The notes below the pieces were generated by a model, which worked only from the letters and a program-made list of their open reading frames with translations, ran no database searches and was not told where the DNA came from. A stretch of 61,635 nt of DNA, taken from the NCBI GenBank assembly GCA_013619105.1, contig JABXKU010000015.1, positions 1-61,635 on the forward strand. Reading direction: 5' to 3'. The DNA is from Desulfuromonadales bacterium (GTDB lineage: Bacteria > Desulfobacterota > Desulfuromonadia > Desulfuromonadales > Syntrophotaleaceae). Made by a program: the position numbers and the translations under genes. Of this stretch, positions 1-7,281 are shown piece by piece; positions within the stretch are counted from its first letter, which is position 1; every line of letters begins with the position of its first letter.

Positions 1-362
1 TGATACAAGTGTTTCATGCAGGATTTTTTGGATCAGAGGAGGGAACAGAAGAGAAAAAACTTGAGACTAAAAACCATACGAAATGAGTCAACTTTTGGCA
101 CTTTTGACTCTTTTGGCTGGGGTGACAGACTGTATCAATATAGTGAAGCTGAGGTTTAGGTATGTTTTTACGACAAAAATCTTATAATCTTACATCTGTT
201 AGCCGTTACATAAGTTTCAGTTTTTTAAATTACCTGAATCAAAAAACAACAATGGTCTTTCTTGCTGTCTCACTAATCCTTACCAGATTAAACATCTTTC
301 AAAACGGCGTTATAGGGAGCCTCGGCTAAAGAAAAAAGCTACCTATGGCTAGCCTTATCCCA
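1..362. other. AT-rich non-coding stretch
   Basis: No convincing gene is seen here. The stretch is clearly more AT-rich than the flanking coding DNA. A 55-codon open frame starting at 162 on the plus strand has only a poor ribosome-binding site and low-complexity, hydrophobic content, so it is not called. The right end borders the stop codon of the minus-strand radical SAM gene and may hold its terminator. Confidence 0.6.
325..357 (-). terminator. possible weak terminator after the radical SAM gene
   Basis: On the minus strand a short stem (GCTA...TAGC) is followed directly by TTTTTTC, a few bases past the stop codon at 363. The stem is only 4-5 bp, so this is a weak candidate. Confidence 0.3.
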
Positions 363-1247
363 TCAAAAGTGTTCTTCATATCCCGGCAAAGCATCGTACC
401 AGAGAGAGTTTTGACGAGCGTGGTGCAAAGCCGCCTCCGTTTGGTCAATCAATCGCTGGCGATCCTTGGGATAACTACCGGCCAACGGAAGTAAATTAGA
501 AGCATGATTAGAACGCAGAATGGTACGGTGGGGTCTCAAGTGCAGGAGCATCTCGCGAATTTCCTCTAGCGTTTCTCCCTGAGTGAGGGGAACAATACCG
601 CGAAGAAAATCGTCGTTGTGACGACTGAAGAGGGTCAGCAGGGAGAAATATTCGGGGGACAGTTCAGTCACCCAGCGGGCAGTCGCCTGAGCATGCTGAA
701 GGCTGCGTTGTCTTCCGGCCAACCCTAGAATGGCCGTCACCGACAGCTTCAGCCCGGCGTGGCGTGCCTTACGGCATTGGTCCAGCATCTCCTGCGCGGT
801 ATAGCCCTTGTGCACCGCCGCCAGGGTGGTCGGGTCGCCGCTTTCGAGGCCGAAATAGAGCAGGCGCAGTTTGTGAGCTCGCAATAGTGTAAGTTCTGCC
901 GCGCTCTTGCCGGCCAGGCTTTGCGGCGAGGCGTAACAAGATACCCTGGTCAGTCGAGGAAAAGCCTCACCCAGAGCAAGAAGAATCTCGGTGAGCCCGG
1001 CAACAGGATAGATCAGTGCATCGCCATCAGCGAGAAAGATGCGCCGAACGGTGGCTCGATGAGCGGTTGGAACAAGCTCAATCTCCCGCAGAATCTCTTC
1101 CACCGAGCGCAGTTGAAAGCGTTTGTGCTTATACATGCCGCAGAAGGTACAGCGATTATGGGAGCAGCCGATGGTCGCCTGAAAAATCAGACTATAGGCC
1201 TCGCTAGGCGGGCGGAAAAGGGGCTCATGGTAGGGGAAATAGTTCAC
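363..1247 (-). CDS. radical SAM protein with a CX4CX2C cluster motif
   Basis: A 294-residue radical SAM enzyme that should bind a [4Fe-4S] cluster and cleave S-adenosylmethionine; its substrate cannot be told from the sequence. The cluster motif, CSHNRCTFC at about residues 28-36, has four residues between the first two cysteines rather than the usual three. A SAM-binding glycine region (FLADGDAL) and a YFGLESGD strand follow, as in Elp3/HemN-like TIM barrels. There is no obvious second cluster domain. The start is GTG with a weak ribosome site. It lies 12 bp behind the rhomboid gene, so the two are probably co-transcribed. Confidence 0.8.
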   Translation of the reverse strand: MNYFPYHEPLFRPPSEAYSLIFQATIGCSHNRCTFCGMYKHKRFQLRSVEEILREIELVPTAHRATVRRIFLADGDALIYPVAGLTEILLALGEAFPRLTRVSCYASPQSLAGKSAAELTLLRAHKLRLLYFGLESGDPTTLAAVHKGYTAQEMLDQCRKARHAGLKLSVTAILGLAGRQRSLQHAQATARWVTELSPEYFSLLTLFSRHNDDFLRGIVPLTQGETLEEIREMLLHLRPHRTILRSNHASNLLPLAGSYPKDRQRLIDQTEAALHHARQNSLWYDALPGYEEHF

Positions 1248-1259
1248 AATAGAGTTCTC

Positions 1260-2456
1260 TCAGTCCGCTTCATCGGCATCAAGACGCCGCAGACATTCCC
1301 GGGCTGTTCGAGAAGTTTCTGCGCTCGTAGCGGTATCGAGGGCGGCAAGGAAATACTGGCGGGCGCTGATCTGGCCCCGGGGCTGGCGCAACATGGCCTG
1401 GCCCGCCCCCATATAAGCGTGATCGATCTGCACACTGGCCGGGCGTTCAGCAACAAAGCGACGGAAGACCTCCAGGGCCTGCGTAGTACGCTGGTGAGCC
1501 AACAGATGATCGCCGATGGCCAGAACCGCCTCCGGTGCCACGGCCAGACGCTCTGCCGGATTGTCGAGGGCCAGATAGAGCTGAGCGGCTTGATCGTTGC
1601 GGCCAGCCTGTAAGGCCCCAACAATGGTCGGCAACGGGTCCTGTTTCGTCTGCCCCCCAGCGAAGGTACCGCTATCAGACGACCCAGAATTGACATCAGC
1701 TCCCTGCCGTATCGCCTGCACTCCTTGCCAGCGGTTGAAGCCCCAGGCCATGGCCAAACCAAAAAGAAATCCACCAATATGGGCACCGTGGGCTACCCCA
1801 GAAGCGCGACCTCCATTGATCAAAAAGGGGATCAAATTGTCGAGCACCAGATAGAAGCCAAGCACCAAGCGGGCCGGCAGATAGAAGGTGTTCATCAACA
1901 GGGGAAAGAGAAAGACGAAGGTTTTGACCTGGTTACGAGGAAACCAGAGAAAATAACAGCCAAGCACACCGGAGATGGCGCCCGAGGCGCCGACCAGGGG
2001 AATCTGCGAACCGGGAACAAAGAGAGCAAAGAACAGAGTGGCGGTCGCACCGGCTGCCAGATAGCCGAGCAGGTAGCGAATCCGACCGAGGCGCTGTTCG
2101 ACGTTATCGCCAAAAATCCATAGAAACAGCATATTGCCGATCAGGTGCATCCAGCCGCCATGCAGAAACATCGAACTGAAAAGAGTCAACAGACTCGCTG
2201 AACCGGGCCGAAAGCCGTAACGGAACACCACCAGGTCGTACGCGGAAACCTGCTTCAGCACCTGTTCGGCTGAGACATAGCCCCGAGCGCCCATGGCCTG
2301 CAGATAATCGAGCAGTAACGGATCATTGAGGTCCGGACGGCTAAAGCTGAGGGGCAAGGTTAAAAAGAGAAATACGCCGATGTTGATCGCGATCAACAGA
2401 TTGTTGATATAGGGAACACCTGGGGGATTGGGAGTATCGCCGTAAGGCAAAAACAT
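1260..2456 (-). CDS. rhomboid-family intramembrane serine protease
   Basis: A 398-residue polytopic membrane protein. The family cuts transmembrane segments of other proteins inside the bilayer. The catalytic serine lies in GASG (Ser158) and the catalytic histidine in HGAHIGGFLFG (about His226). The L1-loop signature HGGWMHLIGN and six to seven hydrophobic segments fill residues 17-240. The C-terminal 150 residues are soluble, Ala/Gln-rich and TPR-like, an extension also seen in other environmental rhomboids. GAGGAG sits 6 bases before the ATG. It heads a two-gene minus-strand unit with the radical SAM gene. The substrate is unknown. Confidence 0.88.
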   Translation of the reverse strand: MFLPYGDTPNPPGVPYINNLLIAINIGVFLFLTLPLSFSRPDLNDPLLLDYLQAMGARGYVSAEQVLKQVSAYDLVVFRYGFRPGSASLLTLFSSMFLHGGWMHLIGNMLFLWIFGDNVEQRLGRIRYLLGYLAAGATATLFFALFVPGSQIPLVGASGAISGVLGCYFLWFPRNQVKTFVFLFPLLMNTFYLPARLVLGFYLVLDNLIPFLINGGRASGVAHGAHIGGFLFGLAMAWGFNRWQGVQAIRQGADVNSGSSDSGTFAGGQTKQDPLPTIVGALQAGRNDQAAQLYLALDNPAERLAVAPEAVLAIGDHLLAHQRTTQALEVFRRFVAERPASVQIDHAYMGAGQAMLRQPRGQISARQYFLAALDTATSAETSRTARECLRRLDADEAD

Positions 2457-2495
2457 GACAGCTCCTCGACGGACATGATATAAATAGCTGCGATT

Positions 2496-2512
2496 GTCAG
2501 TCGCAGACTGAC
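2496..2512. promoter_or_regulatory. 17-bp perfect inverted repeat in a divergent promoter region
   Basis: GTCAGTC-GCA-GACTGAC is a perfect 7-bp inverted repeat in the 132 bp between the divergent rhomboid (minus) and TRIC-family (plus) genes. Its size and place suit a dimeric repressor site, but no partner regulator is encoded nearby. Confidence 0.35.
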
Positions 2513-2588
2513 TTTATGGTATCACATGTCTGCCTGAAAAACAGTCCGTTCTCAGCCAGTCGCGACGGCCGCCACTACGGGAGTTTTC

Positions 2589-3194
2589 TTGAGCCTGCTT
2601 TATACACTCGATCTGATCGGCACCGCTGCCTTCGCCGCTTCCGGCGCCTGGGCCGGCGTCCGCCGCGACATGGACCTGTTTGGTGTCATGGTCCTGGGAA
2701 TGGTCACAGCCATCGGCGGCGGCACCCTGCGGGACCTGCTGCTTGGCGACACACCCCCCTTCTGCCTGCAAAATGAGACCTACCTCTACATCGCCATCGG
2801 CGTATCCCTGGCAACCTTCTTTCTCCATCGCCACATGGACCGGCTACGCCACCCGCTGCTTTATTTCGACGCCGTCGGCCTCGGCACCTTTGTCGTCATC
2901 GGTACCGAAAAGGCATTGCAGTTTGAAACCGGCGCCCTCGGCGCCGTGCTGCTGGGAGTGCTGACCGCCACCGCCGGCGGCATGATCCGCGACATGCTGG
3001 CCAACCAGGTGCCGCTGATTTTGCGTAAGGAAGTCTATGCTTCGCCTTGTTTAGCGGGAGGGCTTCTGCTGGTGGGTTTGCATCATGTTGGCGCACCACG
3101 CAGCATGGCCCTGCTGAGTGCCGCCGGGCTGGTCATTCTGGTCCGGCTACTAGCAATCCGGTTCGATTGGGCATTGCCCAAGGCTGGTAATTGA
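2589..3194 (+). CDS. TRIC/YadS-family (UPF0126) cation channel protein
   Basis: A 201-residue membrane protein with seven hydrophobic segments built from two repeats. Each repeat carries the family signature of a glycine-rich segment and RD: GGGTLRDLLLGD near residue 40 and GGMIRDMLANQVP near residue 130. Prokaryotic TRIC homologues form homotrimeric cation channels of the inner membrane; E. coli YadS belongs to this family. The start is TTG with GGGAG 6 bases upstream. The stop codon overlaps the region just before the FAH-family gene, so the two are probably co-transcribed. Confidence 0.85.
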   Translation: MSLLYTLDLIGTAAFAASGAWAGVRRDMDLFGVMVLGMVTAIGGGTLRDLLLGDTPPFCLQNETYLYIAIGVSLATFFLHRHMDRLRHPLLYFDAVGLGTFVVIGTEKALQFETGALGAVLLGVLTATAGGMIRDMLANQVPLILRKEVYASPCLAGGLLLVGLHHVGAPRSMALLSAAGLVILVRLLAIRFDWALPKAGN

Positions 3195-3220
3195 TTGAGT
3201 TTTTTTCGAAGGGGTTGGTC

Positions 3221-3877
3221 GTGCACAGAGTGCAACTGGCGGGAACAAAAAAGACCTACCGGGTGGGTAAGATCCTCTGCGTCACCCGCAACTATCGAGC
3301 CCACGCAAAGGAGCTAGGTAATGAATCCCCCGCCCAGCCGGTGTTCTTTCTCAAACCGGCCAGCAGCATTATCGGCCAGGCTGAAACGGCGGTGATTCCG
3401 CCCTTCAGTCACGATTGCCAACATGGAATAGAACTGGCCGTGCTGATCGGCAAATGGGGCAAGAATATTCCCCCGGAAACAGCCCTGAGCCACGTGGCCG
3501 GTTACGGGATCGGTATCGACCTGACCCTGCGGGACCTGCAGGGGGACCTCAAAGCCAAGGGGCTGCCCTGGAGCATGGCTAAGGGCTTCGACACCAGCTG
3601 CCCCCTTTCCGAGTTCATCCCCTCCGCCCAGATCACGAATCCGCAGGACCTGAAGCTCTCTCTTTACGTCAACGATGAACTTCGCCAGCAGGGCAACACT
3701 GCCGAAATGATCCATACCATCCCCAACCTGATCAGCGCCGCTTCAGCCATCTTCAGCCTCGAAGAAGGCGACATACTACTGACCGGCACCCCGGCCGGAG
3801 TCGCCCGGATAATCAGCGGCGATCGTCTGCGAGCAGAAATCTCCCAGCTGGGCACACTGAGCATCAACATAGGCTAG
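3221..3877 (+). CDS. fumarylacetoacetate hydrolase-family protein, altered metal site
   Basis: About 218 residues, close to single-domain FAHD1-type enzymes (acylpyruvase or oxaloacetate decarboxylase). Recognisable motifs are CVTRNYRAHAKEL, GYGIGIDLTLRDLQ (metal-binding Asp), KGFDTSCP and LTGTPAGV. The family's metal-binding Glu-X-Glu is HGIELAV here, so the first Glu is Gly (GGA; one base from GAA). This may weaken or change activity. I chose the GTG start at 3221 because GAAGGGG lies 6 bases upstream; a TTG at 3191 would add 10 residues and has no good site. The substrate is unknown. Confidence 0.85.
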   Translation: MHRVQLAGTKKTYRVGKILCVTRNYRAHAKELGNESPAQPVFFLKPASSIIGQAETAVIPPFSHDCQHGIELAVLIGKWGKNIPPETALSHVAGYGIGIDLTLRDLQGDLKAKGLPWSMAKGFDTSCPLSEFIPSAQITNPQDLKLSLYVNDELRQQGNTAEMIHTIPNLISAASAIFSLEEGDILLTGTPAGVARIISGDRLRAEISQLGTLSINIG

Positions 3878-3916
3878 CCAGCAAAGTCAGCCGTAAACGG
3901 ATTTTTTGGTGGGGCC

Positions 3917-3960
3917 GGGGGGTCGGTTCCGGCTGGCGGTAACGCCCCCCCCTTATATTT
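3917..3960 (+). terminator. G/C-run stem-loop between convergent genes
   Basis: A run of six G (3917-3922) can pair with a run of eight C (3945-3952) and is followed by TTATATTT. It lies between the convergent FAH-family and zinc-ribbon genes, and may terminate the plus-strand transcript. Confidence 0.35.
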
Positions 3961-3968
3961 CAGACCAA

Positions 3969-4409
3969 TTACAGTTTACAACGCAAAGCCTTAGTGCCGT
4001 CGGAAAACAGTATCTCGACCTTGTTTGGTTTGAAAAGTTCCTTAACCACGCCGACGCCGAATACCGGATGATCTACCAGATCGTTAAGCTTAAAGGAGCG
4101 CTCCATATTGTAGGCCACTGCTAAACCAGGATCGGCCTCACCGGCTGCGTCCTTCCACTCCTCTTGCAATGCTTCCCGCTTGCGATCTGCCGCAGTGCGT
4201 CTGGGTGCCTTTGGTGCCTTTGGGGTAGTCGTTTTAGCGGCTTTTACTTGCCTGGGCTGCCGATAGTTATGATCGCCTCCGCAGGTATTGCAGCGCACCC
4301 GAGCCGGTTTTTCTTCAACCATAGCGATAATAGTGTGATTGGTAATTTCCTTGCAACGGGTGCAACGAGCATCGACATGATCTCCGGCTTGTTTCTCTGT
4401 ATTAACCAT
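3969..4409 (-). CDS. zinc-ribbon protein with a Lys/Pro-rich linker
   Basis: A 146-residue protein in three parts. An N-terminal zinc ribbon has CTRC (near residue 17) and CNTC (near residue 41). A basic Lys/Thr/Pro linker follows. The C-terminal part (NDLVDHPVFGVGVVKELF...KVEILFSDGTKAL) resembles the small SH3/tudor-like beta barrels found at the ends of DNA- or RNA-polymerase-associated proteins. A nucleic-acid-binding role is inferred. The ATG at 4409 was chosen over an upstream start because AGAGGA precedes it and the product begins just before the ribbon. The exact function is not known to me. Confidence 0.7.
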   Translation of the reverse strand: MVNTEKQAGDHVDARCTRCKEITNHTIIAMVEEKPARVRCNTCGGDHNYRQPRQVKAAKTTTPKAPKAPRRTAADRKREALQEEWKDAAGEADPGLAVAYNMERSFKLNDLVDHPVFGVGVVKELFKPNKVEILFSDGTKALRCKL

Positions 4410-4492
4410 AGTTCCTCTTTGTGCAAATGAAAAGCCACAGGATTTTATTTCCTGCGGCAGCGAGTTATATTGCTGCGACACCCCGAATCAGC

Positions 4493-4523
4493 GATAGAAA
4501 AGCCCCCGGGTATCCCCGGGGGC
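4493..4523 (-). terminator. intrinsic terminator after ppdK
   Basis: On the minus strand the GC-rich stem GCCCCCGGGG/CCCGGGGGC, with an ATA loop, is followed by TTTTCT, 30 bp past the ppdK stop codon. Confidence 0.8.
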
Positions 4524-4552
4524 CTGGGTATCGAAAGTAGCGTTGGTTATAA

Positions 4553-7213
4553 CTATTCTTCCAGTAAAGCAGCGTGGGCTGCGGCCAACCGGGCGATGGG
4601 CACCCGGTAGGGAGAACAAGAAACGTAGTCAAGTCCGTTATTGTGACAGAAGATGACACTGTTTGGTTCACCGCCATGCTCGCCGCAGATGCCGAGCTTG
4701 ATGCCCGGACGGGCCTGACGGCCCTTTTCGCAACCGATCTTGATCAGTTGGCCCACCCCGTCCTGATCGAGGACCACAAAGGGGTCGTCCGTCAGCACTT
4801 CGCGATTGACGTAGAAGGGCAGGAACTTGCCGGCATCGTCACGGGACAGACCGAAGGTGGTCTGAGTCAGGTCGTTGGTACCAAAGGAGAAGAACTCGGC
4901 CTCACCAGCGATTTTATCGGCGGTCAAGGCAGCGCGGGGCAGTTCGATCATGGTGCCGATCAAATATTCGACCTGAATACCGTAGCGATTGATCACTTCT
5001 TCGACAACCGTCACCGCATTGGCCCGCAGTATTTTTAGCTCGTTCACATGACCCACCAGCGGAATCATGATTTCCGGTACGATCTCGAAACCCTCGTCCT
5101 TGACCAGTTCACAAGCCGCTTCCATGATGGCTTGGACCTGCATGTCGTAGATCTCGGGGAAGGTTATGCCCAGCCGACAGCCGCGATGGCCGAGCATCGG
5201 GTTGAATTCATGCAGAAATTCAGCCTTTTGCTTAAGGACCTGAGGCTGCACTTGCATCACCGCAGCCAGCTCGTCGATATCTTTGTCGGTGTGGGGCAGA
5301 AACTCATGCAGAGGCGGATCAAGCAGACGGATGGTGACCGGCAGCCCCTTCATCTCACGGAACAGACCGAGAAAGTCGCTTTTCTGCATAGGCAGAATCT
5401 TGGCCAAAGCCCGCTTACGGCCTTCAACATCTTCGGACAGAATCATTTCCCGTACGGCCATGATGCGGTCGTGTTCAAAGAACATATGCTCAGTACGGCA
5501 GAGTCCGATACCTTCAGCGCCGAATTCGCGGGCCACTGCGGCGTCCTCAGGCGTATCGGCGTTGGTACGCACTTTGAGGCGGCGGAAACCGTCGACCCAG
5601 GTCATGAGCTGACCAAAATCCCCGGTCAGTTCAGGCTGCACGGTCGCTACCGAGCCCTTCATGACTTCACCGGTGGAACCATCGAGGGTGATCACCTCGC
5701 CTTTTTTGAAAACTTCACCGCTGTTGGTAACAAATTGCTGGGCCGCATAGTCGACCTTAATACCGCCACAGCCGGCAACACAGCACTTACCCATACCGCG
5801 GGCAACAACCGCTGCATGAGACGTCATACCGCCACGAGCGGTGAGAATCCCTTCGGCAGCGTGCATGCCATGAATATCCTCGGGGCTGGTCTCAATGCGC
5901 ACCAGAATGACCTTCAGACCGAGCTTGTTGGCCTCCTCGGCATCCTCAGCGGAGAAGACAATTTCGCCTCCGGCAGCTCCGGGCGAAGCCGGCAGACCGG
6001 TAGCAACAACATTTCTGACCGCCTTGGGATCAAGGGACGGGTGCAGCAACTGATCGAGCTGCCCTGGTGCGACCCGCAGGACCGCCTCTTTTTCGTTGAT
6101 AAGACCTTCGGCAACCATGTCCACGGCAATCTTGATGGCCGCCTGGGCGGTGCGCTTGCCGCCACGGGTCTGCAACATATAGAGTTTGTTTTTTTCGATG
6201 GTGAACTCGATATCCTGCATATCCCGGTAGTGTTTTTCTAAGGACTGCTGAATATCCATCAGCTGCTGGTAGCAGTCGGGCATGACCTCTTCAAGAGAGG
6301 GCAGAGACCCGTCGCCGCCGGCCTTGTTGATGGGCTGCGGGGTACGAATCCCGGCCACTACATCTTCGCCCTGAGCGTTGAGTAGAAATTCACCGTAGAA
6401 ATGATTTTCACCGGTAGAGGGGTTACGGGTAAAGGCTACACCGGTAGCGCAAGTATTGCCCATATTGCCGAAGACCATGGCCTGAACGTTGACCGCGGTG
6501 CCCCACTCGGCAGGGATGCTGTTCAGCTTCCGGTAGGTGATGGCCCGTTGATTCATCCAAGAACCGAACACGGCATTAACAGCTCCCCACAGCTGCTCCT
6601 GAGGATTGGCGGGGAACTCGCGACCTAGGGTCTCCTTGATCTTGCCTTTAAACTGTTCAACCAGCTGTTTGAGGTCGGCGGCGGTCAGGTCGGTGTCGAG
6701 TTCGACGTCGCGATCTTCTTTCATGTCCTCAAGAAGATGCTCCAGAACCGAACCGCTCATCCCCATGACCACATTACTGTACATCTGGATGAAACGCCGG
6801 TAGGAGTCGTAAGCAAAGCGAGGGTCGCCGCTCTGCTCGATGAGGCCCTGCACCGTGTCGTCGTTGAGACCGAGATTAAGAACTGTGTCCATCATGCCAG
6901 GCATGGAGGCTCGGCCACCAGACCGAACGGACAGCAACAGCGGGTTTGCACTGTCACCGAATTTCTTATCCATGGCTTTTTCAAGCTGGCCTAGATTCGC
7001 TTCGACTTCCGCTTCCAGCCCTTCAGGGTAGCACCGATCATTTTTGTAAAATTCGGTACAAAGTTCCGTCGTCAGGGTGAACCCGGCTGGCACCGGCAAA
7101 CCGATAGCGCTCATCTCAGCCAGGTTGGCTCCCTTGCCCCCGAGCAAGTTTCTCATTTCCGCAGTGCCCTCTGTCTTACCGGCACCGAAGAAGTAAACAT
7201 ATTTGACCGCCAT
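4553..7213 (-). CDS. ppdK: pyruvate, phosphate dikinase
   Basis: An 886-residue protein, full length for bacterial PPDK. It interconverts pyruvate, ATP and phosphate with phosphoenolpyruvate, AMP and pyrophosphate, giving reversible entry to gluconeogenesis. The N-terminal ATP-grasp region runs to about residue 350. The swivelling phosphohistidine domain carries GGMTSHAAVVARG, with the catalytic His. The C-terminal TIM barrel has GLCRTEHMFF and the catalytic Cys in GICGEHGGEP. It is the last gene of a minus-strand set after glyQ and glyS, 68 bp behind glyS, and ends in a strong terminator. A regulatory kinase/phosphatase partner is not seen here. Confidence 0.97.
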   Translation of the reverse strand: MAVKYVYFFGAGKTEGTAEMRNLLGGKGANLAEMSAIGLPVPAGFTLTTELCTEFYKNDRCYPEGLEAEVEANLGQLEKAMDKKFGDSANPLLLSVRSGGRASMPGMMDTVLNLGLNDDTVQGLIEQSGDPRFAYDSYRRFIQMYSNVVMGMSGSVLEHLLEDMKEDRDVELDTDLTAADLKQLVEQFKGKIKETLGREFPANPQEQLWGAVNAVFGSWMNQRAITYRKLNSIPAEWGTAVNVQAMVFGNMGNTCATGVAFTRNPSTGENHFYGEFLLNAQGEDVVAGIRTPQPINKAGGDGSLPSLEEVMPDCYQQLMDIQQSLEKHYRDMQDIEFTIEKNKLYMLQTRGGKRTAQAAIKIAVDMVAEGLINEKEAVLRVAPGQLDQLLHPSLDPKAVRNVVATGLPASPGAAGGEIVFSAEDAEEANKLGLKVILVRIETSPEDIHGMHAAEGILTARGGMTSHAAVVARGMGKCCVAGCGGIKVDYAAQQFVTNSGEVFKKGEVITLDGSTGEVMKGSVATVQPELTGDFGQLMTWVDGFRRLKVRTNADTPEDAAVAREFGAEGIGLCRTEHMFFEHDRIMAVREMILSEDVEGRKRALAKILPMQKSDFLGLFREMKGLPVTIRLLDPPLHEFLPHTDKDIDELAAVMQVQPQVLKQKAEFLHEFNPMLGHRGCRLGITFPEIYDMQVQAIMEAACELVKDEGFEIVPEIMIPLVGHVNELKILRANAVTVVEEVINRYGIQVEYLIGTMIELPRAALTADKIAGEAEFFSFGTNDLTQTTFGLSRDDAGKFLPFYVNREVLTDDPFVVLDQDGVGQLIKIGCEKGRQARPGIKLGICGEHGGEPNSVIFCHNNGLDYVSCSPYRVPIARLAAAHAALLEE

Positions 7214-7281
7214 GAACCGTCCTCCTGAATATGGGTTAGTCGAGTCTGTTGCTCGACAAAATCTTCATCATTGTGGTGCCA

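Noticed and set aside
90-130. Possible sigma-54 site (TGGCAC) in the left-end non-coding DNA
   Set aside because: The matching TTGC half is missing at the required spacing.
162-330. 55-codon open frame at the left end of the window
   Set aside because: Poor ribosome site, hydrophobic low-complexity product, and AT-rich surroundings typical of non-coding DNA.
4574-6241. Long plus-strand frames opposite ppdK (154 and 397 codons)
   Set aside because: They are antisense shadows of a well-conserved gene; their product has no family features.
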